Shown here: positions 42,408-50,661 of the stretch, piece after piece
Position numbering within the stretch: position 1 is the first letter of the stretch
Layout of the letters: every line of letters starts with the position of its first letter
Position numbers and translations under genes: made by a program
The notes under the pieces: model-generated
Seen by the model: only the letters and a program-made list of their open reading frames with translations
What the model was told of the DNA's origin: nothing
Database searches by the model: none
Origin: Streptomyces sp. Ru71
Lineage (GTDB): Bacteria; Actinomycetota; Actinomycetes; Streptomycetales; Streptomycetaceae
Reading direction: 5' to 3'
NCBI RefSeq assembly: GCF_002920535.1
Contig: NZ_PQSS01000033.1
Span: 1-64,000, forward strand
DNA length: 64,000 bases

Positions 42408-43574
42408 TCAGGACGTGGGGGGTTCGGATCCCACCAGCCACATGGAGAAGAACTGCGAGCCGCCGCCGTAGGCGTGGCCGAGGACCCGCCGGGCGCCGGC
42501 GACCTGGTGCTCCCCGGCCTGGCCGCGCACCTGGAGGGCGGCCTCGGCGAAGCGGATCATGCCGGAGGCGCCGATGGGGTTGGAGGACAGCACCCCGCCG
42601 GACATGTTGACGGGCAGCTCACCGTCCAGTTCGGTGACGCCGGACTCGGTCAGCTTCCAGCCCTCGCCCTCGTCGGCGAAGCCGAGGTTCTCCAGCCACA
42701 TGGGCTCGTACCAGGAGAAGGGCACATAGATCTCGGCCGCGTCGATCTGCCGGCGCGGGTCGGTGATGCCGGCCTGCCGGTAGACGTCGGCGGCGCAGTC
42801 CCGGCCGGCCCGCGGGGAGACGAAGTCCTTGCCGGCGAAGAGTGTGGGTTCGCTGCGCATGGCCCCGCCGAGCATCCAGGCGGGCGGCCTGGGGGCCCGG
42901 GCGGCCCCGGCGCGGTCGGTGAGGACCATGGCGCAGGCGCCGTCGGAGGAGGGGCAGGTCTCGGAGTAGCGGATGGGGTCCCACAGCATGGGCGAGGCCA
43001 TCACCTTCTCCAGCGTGATGTCGTGTTCGTGGAGGTGGGCAAAGGGGTTCTTCAGCGCGTTGCGCCGGTCCTTGTGGGCGACGAGCGCGCCGATGGTGTC
43101 GGGCGCCTGGCTGCGCCGCATGTAGGCGCGCACGTGCGGGGCGAAGAAGCCGCCGGCGCCCGCGAGCAGCGGCTGCTGGAAGGGGACCGGCAGGGACAGT
43201 CCCCACATGGCGTTGGACTCGGACTGCTTCTCGAACGCCACGGTCAGCACGGTGCCGTGCACGCGGGCCGCGATCAGGTTCGCCGCGACGAGGGCGGTGG
43301 AGCCGCCGACGGAGCCGGCGGTGTGGACGCGCAGCAGGGGTTTGCCGACCGCGCCGAGGGCGTCGGCGAGGTACAGCTCGGGCATCATCACGCCCTCGAA
43401 GAAGTCGGGCGCCTTGCCGATGACGACGGCCTCGACGTCGGCCCAGGTCAGCTCGGCGTCGTCCAGGGCGCGTCGGGCTGCCTCGCGGACGAGCCCGGCG
43501 AGGGAGACGTCCCGGCGGGCCGCGACGTGCTTGGTCTGGCCGATGCCGACGACGGCCACGGGCTCCTTGCTCAT
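42408..43574 (-). CDS. Thiolase-fold protein (SCP-x/Ltp-type), Cys-nucleophile absent
   Basis: The 388-residue protein is thiolase-like: VAVVGIGQTKHVAARRDVSL at the start, FGDKP-type and EAALQVRGQAGEHQV, with the final GHAYGGGSQFF motif. The position of the nucleophilic Cys reads VHTAGSVGGSTA, so the usual Cys is lacking. Such Cys-less thiolase homologues (Ltp2-like) act as retro-aldolases with a DUF35 partner in steroid side-chain cleavage. It starts at the ATG at 43574, which overlaps the upstream gene by four bases (ATGA). A second thiolase-fold gene and a DUF35 gene precede it, so an aldolase complex is plausible; substrate unknown. Confidence 0.88.
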   Translation of the reverse strand: MSKEPVAVVGIGQTKHVAARRDVSLAGLVREAARRALDDAELTWADVEAVVIGKAPDFFEGVMMPELYLADALGAVGKPLLRVHTAGSVGGSTALVAANLIAARVHGTVLTVAFEKQSESNAMWGLSLPVPFQQPLLAGAGGFFAPHVRAYMRRSQAPDTIGALVAHKDRRNALKNPFAHLHEHDITLEKVMASPMLWDPIRYSETCPSSDGACAMVLTDRAGAARAPRPPAWMLGGAMRSEPTLFAGKDFVSPRAGRDCAADVYRQAGITDPRRQIDAAEIYVPFSWYEPMWLENLGFADEGEGWKLTESGVTELDGELPVNMSGGVLSSNPIGASGMIRFAEAALQVRGQAGEHQVAGARRVLGHAYGGGSQFFSMWLVGSEPPTS

Positions 43575-44620
43575 CGGGGCTCCCCTTCGAGGACGGCGAC
43601 CAGGTTCTGCTGCAGACAGGGCCCGGAGGTGGCGTGGGCGAGGGCGCGGTCGGAGGCGCCGCGGTGGATGCGGGCGGCGGCCTCGCCGATGCGGATCAGG
43701 CCGGCGGCCATGACGGGGTTGGCGGCGAGCGCGCCGCCGGAGGGGTTGACGCACACCTCGTCCCCGAGCCGCAGCGCGCGGCGCAGGATCACCTCCTGGG
43801 AGGTGAAGGGGGCGTGCAACTCGGCGGTGTCCACGGGTGCTTGGAAGGCTCCCGCTTTCTCGGCGGCCAGCCGCGTGGAGGGCGAGTCGGTCAGGTCGCG
43901 TACGCCGAGACCGTGCGCCTCGGTGCGGTGGTCCATGCCGCGGATCCAGGCGGGCCGGTCGCACAGCTCGCGGGCCCGCTCCCCGGCGGCGAGGATCACG
44001 GCGGCGGCGCCGTCGCCGATCGGCGGGCAGTCGCCGGTGCGCAGCGGGGCCACGACGTGGTCGCCGTGCGGGACGGGCCCGGCGAGCTGGGCGTGCGGGT
44101 TGGCGGTCGCGGCCTCGCGGCTGCGGGCGGCGACGGCGGCGAGCTCGCCCTCGCCGGTCAGGCCGGCGTCGAGGAGCGCCTGTGCCTGGAGGGCGGCGAG
44201 GGCGACGGAGTCGGGCCACAGCGGGGCGACGTAGTACGGGTCGAGCTGGCGGGTGAGGACGTCGCGCAGCGGGCCGGGCGACGACTTGCCGTAGGCGTAC
44301 ACCAGGGCGGTGTCGGCGTCGCCGGTGAGCAGCTTGGTCCAGGCCTCGTACAGGGCCCAGGCGCCGTCCGTCTCGACGTGCGACTCGGAGATCGGCGGCC
44401 AGGCGCCGACGCCGTCGAGTGCGAGGGTGAAGGAGAAGGCGCGGCCGGCGAGGTAGTCGCAGGACCCGGAACAGGTGAAGCCGATGTCGGCGGTCCGCAG
44501 GCCGGTGCGCTCCAGCACCTCGTGCAGCACCGGCATGAGCAGCTCCACCTCGGACTGCTCGTCGCTGGTGCGCCGGTGGTCGGTCTGGGCGAAGGCCACG
44601 ACCGCGATGTCACGCCTCAC
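43571..44620 (-). CDS. Second thiolase-fold (Ltp-like) protein
   Basis: The 349-residue protein begins RRDIAVVAFAQTDHRRTSDEQ and ends LAHATSGPCLQQNL, the thiolase C-terminal signature. In place of the catalytic Cys segment is SESHVETDGAWALYE, again without Cys. The GTG at 44620 follows AAGGAGCTGCT. It overlaps the DUF35 gene upstream by four bases (GTGA) and the next thiolase by four (ATGA), so the three are translationally coupled. The pairing of two thiolase-fold subunits with DUF35 resembles Ltp/DUF35 complexes; their role in sterol or branched-acid breakdown is an inference. Confidence 0.88.
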   Translation of the reverse strand: MRRDIAVVAFAQTDHRRTSDEQSEVELLMPVLHEVLERTGLRTADIGFTCSGSCDYLAGRAFSFTLALDGVGAWPPISESHVETDGAWALYEAWTKLLTGDADTALVYAYGKSSPGPLRDVLTRQLDPYYVAPLWPDSVALAALQAQALLDAGLTGEGELAAVAARSREAATANPHAQLAGPVPHGDHVVAPLRTGDCPPIGDGAAAVILAAGERARELCDRPAWIRGMDHRTEAHGLGVRDLTDSPSTRLAAEKAGAFQAPVDTAELHAPFTSQEVILRRALRLGDEVCVNPSGGALAANPVMAAGLIRIGEAAARIHRGASDRALAHATSGPCLQQNLVAVLEGEPR

Positions 44621-45558
44621 AGCAGCTCCTTGTAGGTGTCGTACTCCGCGTCGGGTTCGCCGGTGGGCCGGTAGTGGTCGGGGTAGCGGGTGCCCTCGGT
44701 CCACACGGGCTCCACGCGCAGTCCCATGCGGACCTGGTCGTAGGGGATGCCGGCGATGCGGCCGTGCAGGGCGAGGCCGGCGCCGTCCAGGGCGATGTGG
44801 GCGTAGACGTAGGGGACCTCGATGTCCAGGTTCTTCGCCTTGATGTTGACGATGCAGAAGGTGGTGACGGTGCCGCGCGGCCCGACCTCGACCTGCTCGG
44901 TGGTGGCGACCCCGCAGGTGGGGCAGGCGCCGCGGGGCGGGACGTAGACCTTGCGGCAGACCGGGCAGCGTTCGCCGACGGTGCGGTGCCCGGCGAGGGC
45001 GTGGAGGTAGGCGGACTGGGCGCGGCCGGGCGAGTAGGTGTAGTCCAGGCGCGCGGGGGCGACGATGCCGGTGACCGGGTCGGCGAACGCGCCGCTGTGG
45101 CCGGTGAGATGGCCGGGGTCGCCGTCGTACGGCTCGAAGCAGGCGATGTCGGTGATGGCGCCGCGGCGTTCCCCGGCCCAGCGGACGCGGACCCGCATGC
45201 CGGTGTGCACGGCGTCGGGGCCGGGGGCGTCGAGGGCGTGCAGCAGGGCGGTGTCGGCGCCGTCGAGGCGGATCAGGGCCCAGGCGAACGGTGTGGTCAG
45301 GGGCTGGCCGCGGCGCGGGGCCGGGTTCCAGGCCCAGGTGGTGACGGTGCCGGTGGCGGCGACCTCGACGAGCTCGCTCAGCTCGTCGGCGGTGACCGGG
45401 TCGTACTCGACGGGCGGGACGAGGACGCGGTCGTCGGCGGTGCGCACGCCGAGCACGACGCGTTCGCGCAGTCCGGTGAGGAAGGCGCTCTGCACGGGGC
45501 CGAGGGAGCGGGTGAAGGGGAACTCGACGACCAGCGGGGCGGTGAGCACTTCGGGCAC
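44617..45558 (-). CDS. Double DUF35 (OB-fold, zinc-ribbon) protein
   Basis: The 313-residue protein has two DUF35 units. The first (about 30-150) is an OB fold without a zinc ribbon (VEVAATGTVTTWAWN). The second (about 180-310) has the ribbon CPVCRK-x7-CPTCG followed by RGTVTTFCIVNIKAK. DUF35 proteins bind and gate thiolase partners, as in mevalonate synthesis and in steroid retro-aldolases. A single polypeptide with two units could serve the two thiolase-fold proteins downstream, an inference. The GTG at 45558 follows GGGAG. It is 13 bases downstream of the crotonase gene. Confidence 0.9.
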   Translation of the reverse strand: MPEVLTAPLVVEFPFTRSLGPVQSAFLTGLRERVVLGVRTADDRVLVPPVEYDPVTADELSELVEVAATGTVTTWAWNPAPRRGQPLTTPFAWALIRLDGADTALLHALDAPGPDAVHTGMRVRVRWAGERRGAITDIACFEPYDGDPGHLTGHSGAFADPVTGIVAPARLDYTYSPGRAQSAYLHALAGHRTVGERCPVCRKVYVPPRGACPTCGVATTEQVEVGPRGTVTTFCIVNIKAKNLDIEVPYVYAHIALDGAGLALHGRIAGIPYDQVRMGLRVEPVWTEGTRYPDHYRPTGEPDAEYDTYKELL

Positions 45559-45571
45559 GGTGACTCCCTGG

Positions 45572-46375
45572 TCAGGCCCGCTTGAAGTCGGGCGGGCGTT
45601 TCTCGGCGAAGGCGCGGGCGCCTTCCTTGGCGTCGTCGGTGCCGAACACGGGCCAGCCCCGCTTCAGTTCGGCGGCCAGGCCCTCGGTCTCGGTCAGGTC
45701 CGCGCTGTCGTAGACGGACGCCTTGACCGCCTCGACGGCGAGGGGGCCGCAGGCGTTGACCAGCTCGGCGATCTCCAGGGCCTTGTCGAGCGCGGTGCCG
45801 TCGGGGACGACGTGGCCGATCAGGCCGATGTCCGCGGCTTCGCGGGCGCTGTACGGCCGGCCGGTGAGCAGCATCTCCAGGGCGTGGGTGCGGGGGATCT
45901 GCCGGGGCAGGCGCACGGTGGAGCCGCCGATCGGGAACAGGCCGCGCCGCACCTCGAACAGCCCGAAGGTGGCGGAGGCGCCCGCCACGCGGATGTCGGT
46001 GCCCTGGAGGATCTCCGTGCCGCCCGCGACGCAGTGGCCCTCGACGGCGGCGATGACGGGCTTGCGCGGGCGGTGGTGGCGCAGCATCGCCTTCCAGTGC
46101 AGGTCGGGGTCGGCCTTGAGCCGTTCCCGGTGGCCCTCTCCGGCCAGTCCCCCGCCGTCGGCGAGCGCCTTGAGGTCCATGCCGGCGCAGAAGTCGCCGC
46201 CGGCTCCGGTGAGGACGACGGAGCGGACGGTGTCGTCCTCGTCGGCCTCGATCCAGCCGTCGTGGAGGCCGACGAGCATGGGCAGCGAGAGCGCGTTCTT
46301 GGCCTCGGGCCGGTTGAGGGTGAGCACGAGGGTGGCGCCCTCGCGCCGCACGGTGAGGTGTTCCGTTCCGGACAT
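45572..46375 (-). CDS. Enoyl-CoA hydratase/isomerase (crotonase family)
   Basis: The 267-residue protein is a crotonase. The oxyanion-hole segments are GAGGDFCAGMDLKAL and CVAGGTEIL; the two usual catalytic Glu positions are occupied, in GGTEI and in FGLFEVRRGL. It would hydrate an enoyl-CoA or isomerise it. ATG at 46375 begins MSGTEHLTVRREG; a more upstream start (46444) lacks the fold. It is the first gene of the thiolase/DUF35 operon and faces an acyl-CoA synthetase across a palindromic gap. Confidence 0.9.
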   Translation of the reverse strand: MSGTEHLTVRREGATLVLTLNRPEAKNALSLPMLVGLHDGWIEADEDDTVRSVVLTGAGGDFCAGMDLKALADGGGLAGEGHRERLKADPDLHWKAMLRHHRPRKPVIAAVEGHCVAGGTEILQGTDIRVAGASATFGLFEVRRGLFPIGGSTVRLPRQIPRTHALEMLLTGRPYSAREAADIGLIGHVVPDGTALDKALEIAELVNACGPLAVEAVKASVYDSADLTETEGLAAELKRGWPVFGTDDAKEGARAFAEKRPPDFKRA

Positions 46376-46450
46376 GGCCCGTCTCCCCTGCTGTCGGCTC
46401 TCTCGGAACGAGAACAGGTTGCAGGAGACGCCTGGGCACTTCAAGGGTTT

Positions 46451-46467
46451 TCTGACAGTCAGTCAGA
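46451..46467. promoter_or_regulatory. Palindrome in the crotonase/acyl-CoA synthetase gap
   Basis: TCTGAC-AGTCA-GTCAGA, a perfect 6-bp inverted repeat with a 5-base spacer, lies between divergent genes. It fits an operator for a TetR-type regulator of acyl-CoA catabolism, although no such regulator is in the window. Confidence 0.6.
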
Positions 46468-46564
46468 TTTCTGTCGCGCGGGCTCTTCCCACCGCTCGCG
46501 CCGTTTGCTCTGATGACGGCGGACCGGCGTCGCCGGCCGGGCCCGTCGAAGGTCAGGAGGAGCG

Positions 46565-48181
46565 GTGGAGTACAACCTTGCCGACCTGTTCGAGTCGGTC
46601 GTCGACGTCGTCCCGCGGCGCGAGGCCCTGGTGTACGTCGACCACCCGGGCACCGGCGCCGAGCGCCGGCTCACCTACGCGCAGCTGGACGCGGCGGCGA
46701 ACCGCGTCGCCCACCATCTGGCCGACAGCGGCATCCGGCCCGGGGAGCATCTGGGGCTGCATCTGTACAACGGGGTGGAGTACCTGCAGACGGTGCTCGG
46801 CTGCCTCAAGGCACGGATCGTGCCGGTGAACGTCAACTACCGGTACGTCGAGGAGGAGCTGGCCTATCTCTACCGGGACGCCGATCTTTCGGCCCTGGTC
46901 TTCGACGCGGAGTTCGAGGGGCGGGTGGCGGCCGCGCTGCCGCGGTGCCCGCGGCTGCGGCATCTGGTGCGGGTGGGCGAGCCGGACGCCGTGCGGGTGG
47001 CCGCGGTCGCCTTCGGCGAGGCGGAGGCGCAGGCCTCCCCCGGCCGCGGTTTCCCGGCGCGCTCCGGTGACGACCAGTTCATCGTCTACACCGGCGGCAC
47101 CACCGGGCTGCCGAAGGGGGTGATGTGGCGCCAGGAGGACCTGTTCTTCGCAGGCCTCGGCGGCGGGGCGCCGACCGGGGTGCCGGTGAGCCGGCCGCAG
47201 GAGCTGGCCGAGCGGGTGGCGGCCGGCGGGACGGGGATCACCTTCTTCCCGACCCCGCCGCTGATGCACGGCACCTCGACCCTCACCGCGTTCATCGGCT
47301 TCCACTTCGGGCAGCGGGTGGTGCTGCACCGGCGGTTCGTGCCCGAGGAGGTGCTGCGGACCATCGAGAAGGAGAGGGTGACCAGTGTGTCCCTGGTCGG
47401 CGACGCGATGCTGCGGCCCCTCATCGACGCGCTCGCCGGACCGCTGAAGGGCACCGACTGCTCCTCGCTGTTCAGCGTCTCCAGCTCCGGGGCGATCATG
47501 TCGGAGACCGTGCGCCGGGAGTTCCTGCGGCTGGTCCCGAACGTGATGCTGCTCAACAACTTCGGCTCCTCCGAGTCCGGCTTCAACGGCACCGCGACCG
47601 AGGACGCCGGGGCCGAGCGGGGTTTCCGCATCCGCGTCAACGCCCGCACCCGGGTGGTGGACCCGGCGACCCGGGAACCGGTCCGGCCGGGCGAGGTGGG
47701 CCGGGTCGCGCAGTGCGGGCACGTGCCGCTCGGCTACTACAACGACCCGAAGAAAACCGCCGAGACCTTCTTCGAGCGGGACGGGGTGCGGTGGGTGCTG
47801 CTCGGGGACATGGCGACCGTCGACGAGGACGGCGTGGTCACCGTCCTCGGACGCGGCTCGCAGTGCATCAACACCGGCGGCGAGAAGGTGTACCCGGAGG
47901 AGGTCGAGCAGGCGCTGAAGGCGCATCCCGACGTCTACGACGCCCTGGTGGCCGGGGTGCCGGACGCCCGCTGGGGCCACCATGTGGCGGCCGTCGTCCA
48001 GCTGCGCTCGGGCGCACCCCGGCCCACCCTGCGGGACATCCAGACCCACTGCCGCACCCGGCTCGCCGGGTACAAGATCCCGCGCCAGCTGGTGATCACC
48101 GAGTCGGTCCACCGCTCCCCGAGCGGCAAGGCGGACTACCGCTGGGCACGGGAGGTGGCGGTGGCGGCGGACCGTGAGTGA
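46565..48181 (+). CDS. Acyl-CoA synthetase (AMP-binding)
   Basis: The 538-residue enzyme has the P-loop-like motif YTGGTTGLPKGVMW, the adenylation core SSSGAIMSETV and NNFGSSESGF, the hinge region GRGSQCINTGGEKVYPEEVE and C-terminal Lys in SPSGKADYRW. It activates a carboxylic acid to its acyl-CoA. GTG at 46565 sits behind AGGAGGAGCG. It is divergent from the operon of crotonase, DUF35 protein and thiolase-fold proteins with which it probably forms a degradation pathway. FadD-type chain length cannot be read. Confidence 0.93.
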   Translation: MEYNLADLFESVVDVVPRREALVYVDHPGTGAERRLTYAQLDAAANRVAHHLADSGIRPGEHLGLHLYNGVEYLQTVLGCLKARIVPVNVNYRYVEEELAYLYRDADLSALVFDAEFEGRVAAALPRCPRLRHLVRVGEPDAVRVAAVAFGEAEAQASPGRGFPARSGDDQFIVYTGGTTGLPKGVMWRQEDLFFAGLGGGAPTGVPVSRPQELAERVAAGGTGITFFPTPPLMHGTSTLTAFIGFHFGQRVVLHRRFVPEEVLRTIEKERVTSVSLVGDAMLRPLIDALAGPLKGTDCSSLFSVSSSGAIMSETVRREFLRLVPNVMLLNNFGSSESGFNGTATEDAGAERGFRIRVNARTRVVDPATREPVRPGEVGRVAQCGHVPLGYYNDPKKTAETFFERDGVRWVLLGDMATVDEDGVVTVLGRGSQCINTGGEKVYPEEVEQALKAHPDVYDALVAGVPDARWGHHVAAVVQLRSGAPRPTLRDIQTHCRTRLAGYKIPRQLVITESVHRSPSGKADYRWAREVAVAADRE

Positions 48182-48187
48182 CGCCGG

Positions 48188-50536
48188 CTACGTCGCGGGA
48201 TGGGCGAGCTCTATGTCGTGTTCGCCCAGTCCCCCGCCCGCGACGGTGATGCCGGTCGCCCTGGGCGGGTAGCCGGTCGCGATCACCGTGTACGCGCCGC
48301 CGTCGAGGTCGGAGAAGGCGTAGGCCCCGTCGGCGCCGGTCGTGGTCGTGGCGACGACGTTGCCGGCCGCGTCCACCAGGGTGACCCGCGCGTCGCCGAG
48401 CGGTGCGCCGGCGCCGAGCACGGTGCCGCGCACGTACGCGCCCGCGGTGAGCTCGACGTCGAGGCGCGTGACGCCGGTGCCGGATATCTCGGCGGGCAGC
48501 GCCAGCGGCCGGTGCTTGGGGGCGTTGACGGCGACGGTGACCGGGCCGGGCACCAGGTCCGTGACGGTGAACTCGCCCAGGGAGCTGGTCCGTCCGGTGG
48601 CCAGGACGTCGCCGCGGACGTCGGTGACGATGACGACCGCGTCGGCGACCGGCGCCCCGCCGTCCGCGGAGCGCACCACGCCGGTCAGCCCGCCGGTGCC
48701 GTCGAGCAGCACGTCGTGACAGACCTCCCGGCCGGTGACGACCAGGGTGGTGGCCTGCGGGCGGCAGCCGTCCGCGGCGGCGATCAGCACATACGTCCCC
48801 GGCCCGGGCGCGGACAGGGTGTAGGAGCCGTCGGCCAGCGCGACCGCGCGGCCCAACTGCCGCCCCTCCAGGGAGATCAGGGTGAGCGCGGCCCCCGGCA
48901 GCGGCGCGGACTCGGCGCCGCGCACCTGGCCCCGCACCTCGGCACCGCCGGACGCCGGCCCGTCACCGGACAGTCCGGGCACCGCGGCCACCAGCTCCGC
49001 GACCGCCCGGGCCAGCGGTACGGCGACCGCCGCGCCCACGGCCTCCTCGCCTACGGGTTCCGCAGCGAGAGGCTCCGCACCGAGGGGTCCCTCGCTCGCC
49101 TTCTCGGCGGCGGGCGTCGCGGCCGGGCGGCGGCCCGGGATGAACGCGGCGACCAGCAGGGCCACGACGGCCGCACCGGCGCCGGTCGCCATCACCACCT
49201 TGAACCCGTTCTCGGAGGGCAGCGCGAGGGACCCGAAGTCCGTCGTGAGATGGGCGAGAAGGACCCCGGACACCGCGCTGGCCACGGAGGTTCCGATGGA
49301 CCGCATCAGGGTGTTGAGGCTGTTCGCCGCCGCCGTCTCGGACGGCTCGACGGCGCCCATGATCAGGGCGGGCATGGCACCGTAGGCGAAGCCGACGCCG
49401 GCGCCGATGACACAGGAGACGAGGACGAGCTGCCAGACGGCGTTCATCAGCCAGATGTTCAGGCCGTAGCCCGCCGCGACGACAACCGCTCCGAGCATCA
49501 GGGTCACCTTGGGCCCCCGCGCCCGGGAGATCGCGGCGGACAGCGGGGCCGTCGTCATCATCACCAGGCCCGTCGGCGCGAGGACCAGACCGGCGTCGAG
49601 CATCGACCTGCCGAGGCCGTAGCCGGTCGCCTCGGGCAGCTGGAGCAGTTGCGGCAGCACCAGGGACATCGCGAACATCGAGAAGCCGAAGGCGATCGAG
49701 GCCAGGTTGGTGACTAGCACCTGCCGACGGGCGGTCGTGCGCAGGTCGACCAGCGGCTCCTTCGCGCGCAGTTCGTAGGCGCCCCACAGCAGCAGGACCA
49801 CCACCGCGGCGGCGAACAGGCCCAGCGTGGTGCCGCTCCCCCAGCCCCAGTCCGCGCCCTTGGAGATGCCCAGCAGCAGACAGACCAGGCCGGCGGCCAT
49901 GCCGAGGGCGCCCACCACGTCGAACCGGCCGCCCGTGCGCACCGCCGACTCCGGCACCAGCGCCAGGACCAGCAGGAAGGCCACCGCGCCGAGGACGGCC
50001 GAGGTCCAGAACAGCACGTGCCAGTCGAAGTGGTCCGCGATCAGGGCCGCCGCCGGAAGACCGAGCGCACCGCCCACGCCGAGAGAGGCGCTCATCAGCG
50101 CGGTGGCCGAGCCCAGCCGCTCGGCGGGCAGCTCGTCGCGCATGATGCTGATGCCCAGCGGGATCACCCCGGAGGCCAGGCCCTGCAGCGCCCGGCCCAC
50201 GATCATCGGCACCAGGCTGTCGCTGAGCGCCGCCGTGACCGAACCCGCCACCAGCAGCACCACGCTCACCAGCAGCAGGCGCCGCTTGCCGTACATGTCA
50301 CCGAGCCGGCCCATCACCGGGGTGGCCACCGCCGCCGCCAGCAGCGTCGCCGTGACCGCCCACGCCGCGTCGGACGCGGGAGCGTCCAGCAGCCTCGGCA
50401 GCTCCGGCACGATCGGGATGACCAGGGTCTGCATCAGCGAGACGACGATCCCGCCGAAGGCCAGCACCGCCACGACGAGGTTGGTCCGCGCGGGAGCGGC
50501 CACCTCCTCGGCGGGCCGGGGGTGTGCGTGGGACAT
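48188..50536 (-). CDS. MFS exporter (DHA2-like) with C-terminal carboxypeptidase-regulatory-like repeats
   Basis: The 782-residue protein is in two parts. Residues about 20-490 are a 14-helix major facilitator of the drug/H+ antiporter type, with AVTATLLAAAVATPVMGRLGDMYGKRR. Residues about 540-782 hold three repeats of a carboxypeptidase regulatory-like beta-sandwich (GSYTLSAPGPGTYVLIAAADG, LGEFTVTDLVPGPVTVAVNAPKH, DGAYAFSDLDGGAYTVIATGYPP). Such a tail on an exporter is unusual. ATG at 50536 follows GGAGG. A MarR-type palindrome lies about 60 bases upstream. Substrate is unknown; a surface or envelope link is suggested by the tail. Confidence 0.92.
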   Translation of the reverse strand: MSHAHPRPAEEVAAPARTNLVVAVLAFGGIVVSLMQTLVIPIVPELPRLLDAPASDAAWAVTATLLAAAVATPVMGRLGDMYGKRRLLLVSVVLLVAGSVTAALSDSLVPMIVGRALQGLASGVIPLGISIMRDELPAERLGSATALMSASLGVGGALGLPAAALIADHFDWHVLFWTSAVLGAVAFLLVLALVPESAVRTGGRFDVVGALGMAAGLVCLLLGISKGADWGWGSGTTLGLFAAAVVVLLLWGAYELRAKEPLVDLRTTARRQVLVTNLASIAFGFSMFAMSLVLPQLLQLPEATGYGLGRSMLDAGLVLAPTGLVMMTTAPLSAAISRARGPKVTLMLGAVVVAAGYGLNIWLMNAVWQLVLVSCVIGAGVGFAYGAMPALIMGAVEPSETAAANSLNTLMRSIGTSVASAVSGVLLAHLTTDFGSLALPSENGFKVVMATGAGAAVVALLVAAFIPGRRPAATPAAEKASEGPLGAEPLAAEPVGEEAVGAAVAVPLARAVAELVAAVPGLSGDGPASGGAEVRGQVRGAESAPLPGAALTLISLEGRQLGRAVALADGSYTLSAPGPGTYVLIAAADGCRPQATTLVVTGREVCHDVLLDGTGGLTGVVRSADGGAPVADAVVIVTDVRGDVLATGRTSSLGEFTVTDLVPGPVTVAVNAPKHRPLALPAEISGTGVTRLDVELTAGAYVRGTVLGAGAPLGDARVTLVDAAGNVVATTTTGADGAYAFSDLDGGAYTVIATGYPPRATGITVAGGGLGEHDIELAHPAT

Positions 50537-50597
50537 GCTGTCGGGCCTCCGTGAGGGCAGCGCGCATCGATACGGCCCACGAAGGTAGGACAATTGA

Positions 50598-50610
50598 TTG
50601 ACTTAGGCAA
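50598..50610. promoter_or_regulatory. MarR-like operator candidate upstream of the MFS gene
   Basis: TTGACTTAGGCAA is an imperfect 13-bp inverted repeat (5 of 6 pairs), preceded by CAATTGA. MarR-type sites are often of this kind and often control drug exporters. No marR gene is present next to it. Confidence 0.5.
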
Positions 50611-50661
50611 GGAGATGGGGGAAGTGTGATCGTCCCGTGAGAATTCGGCTGGGACAGGAGG

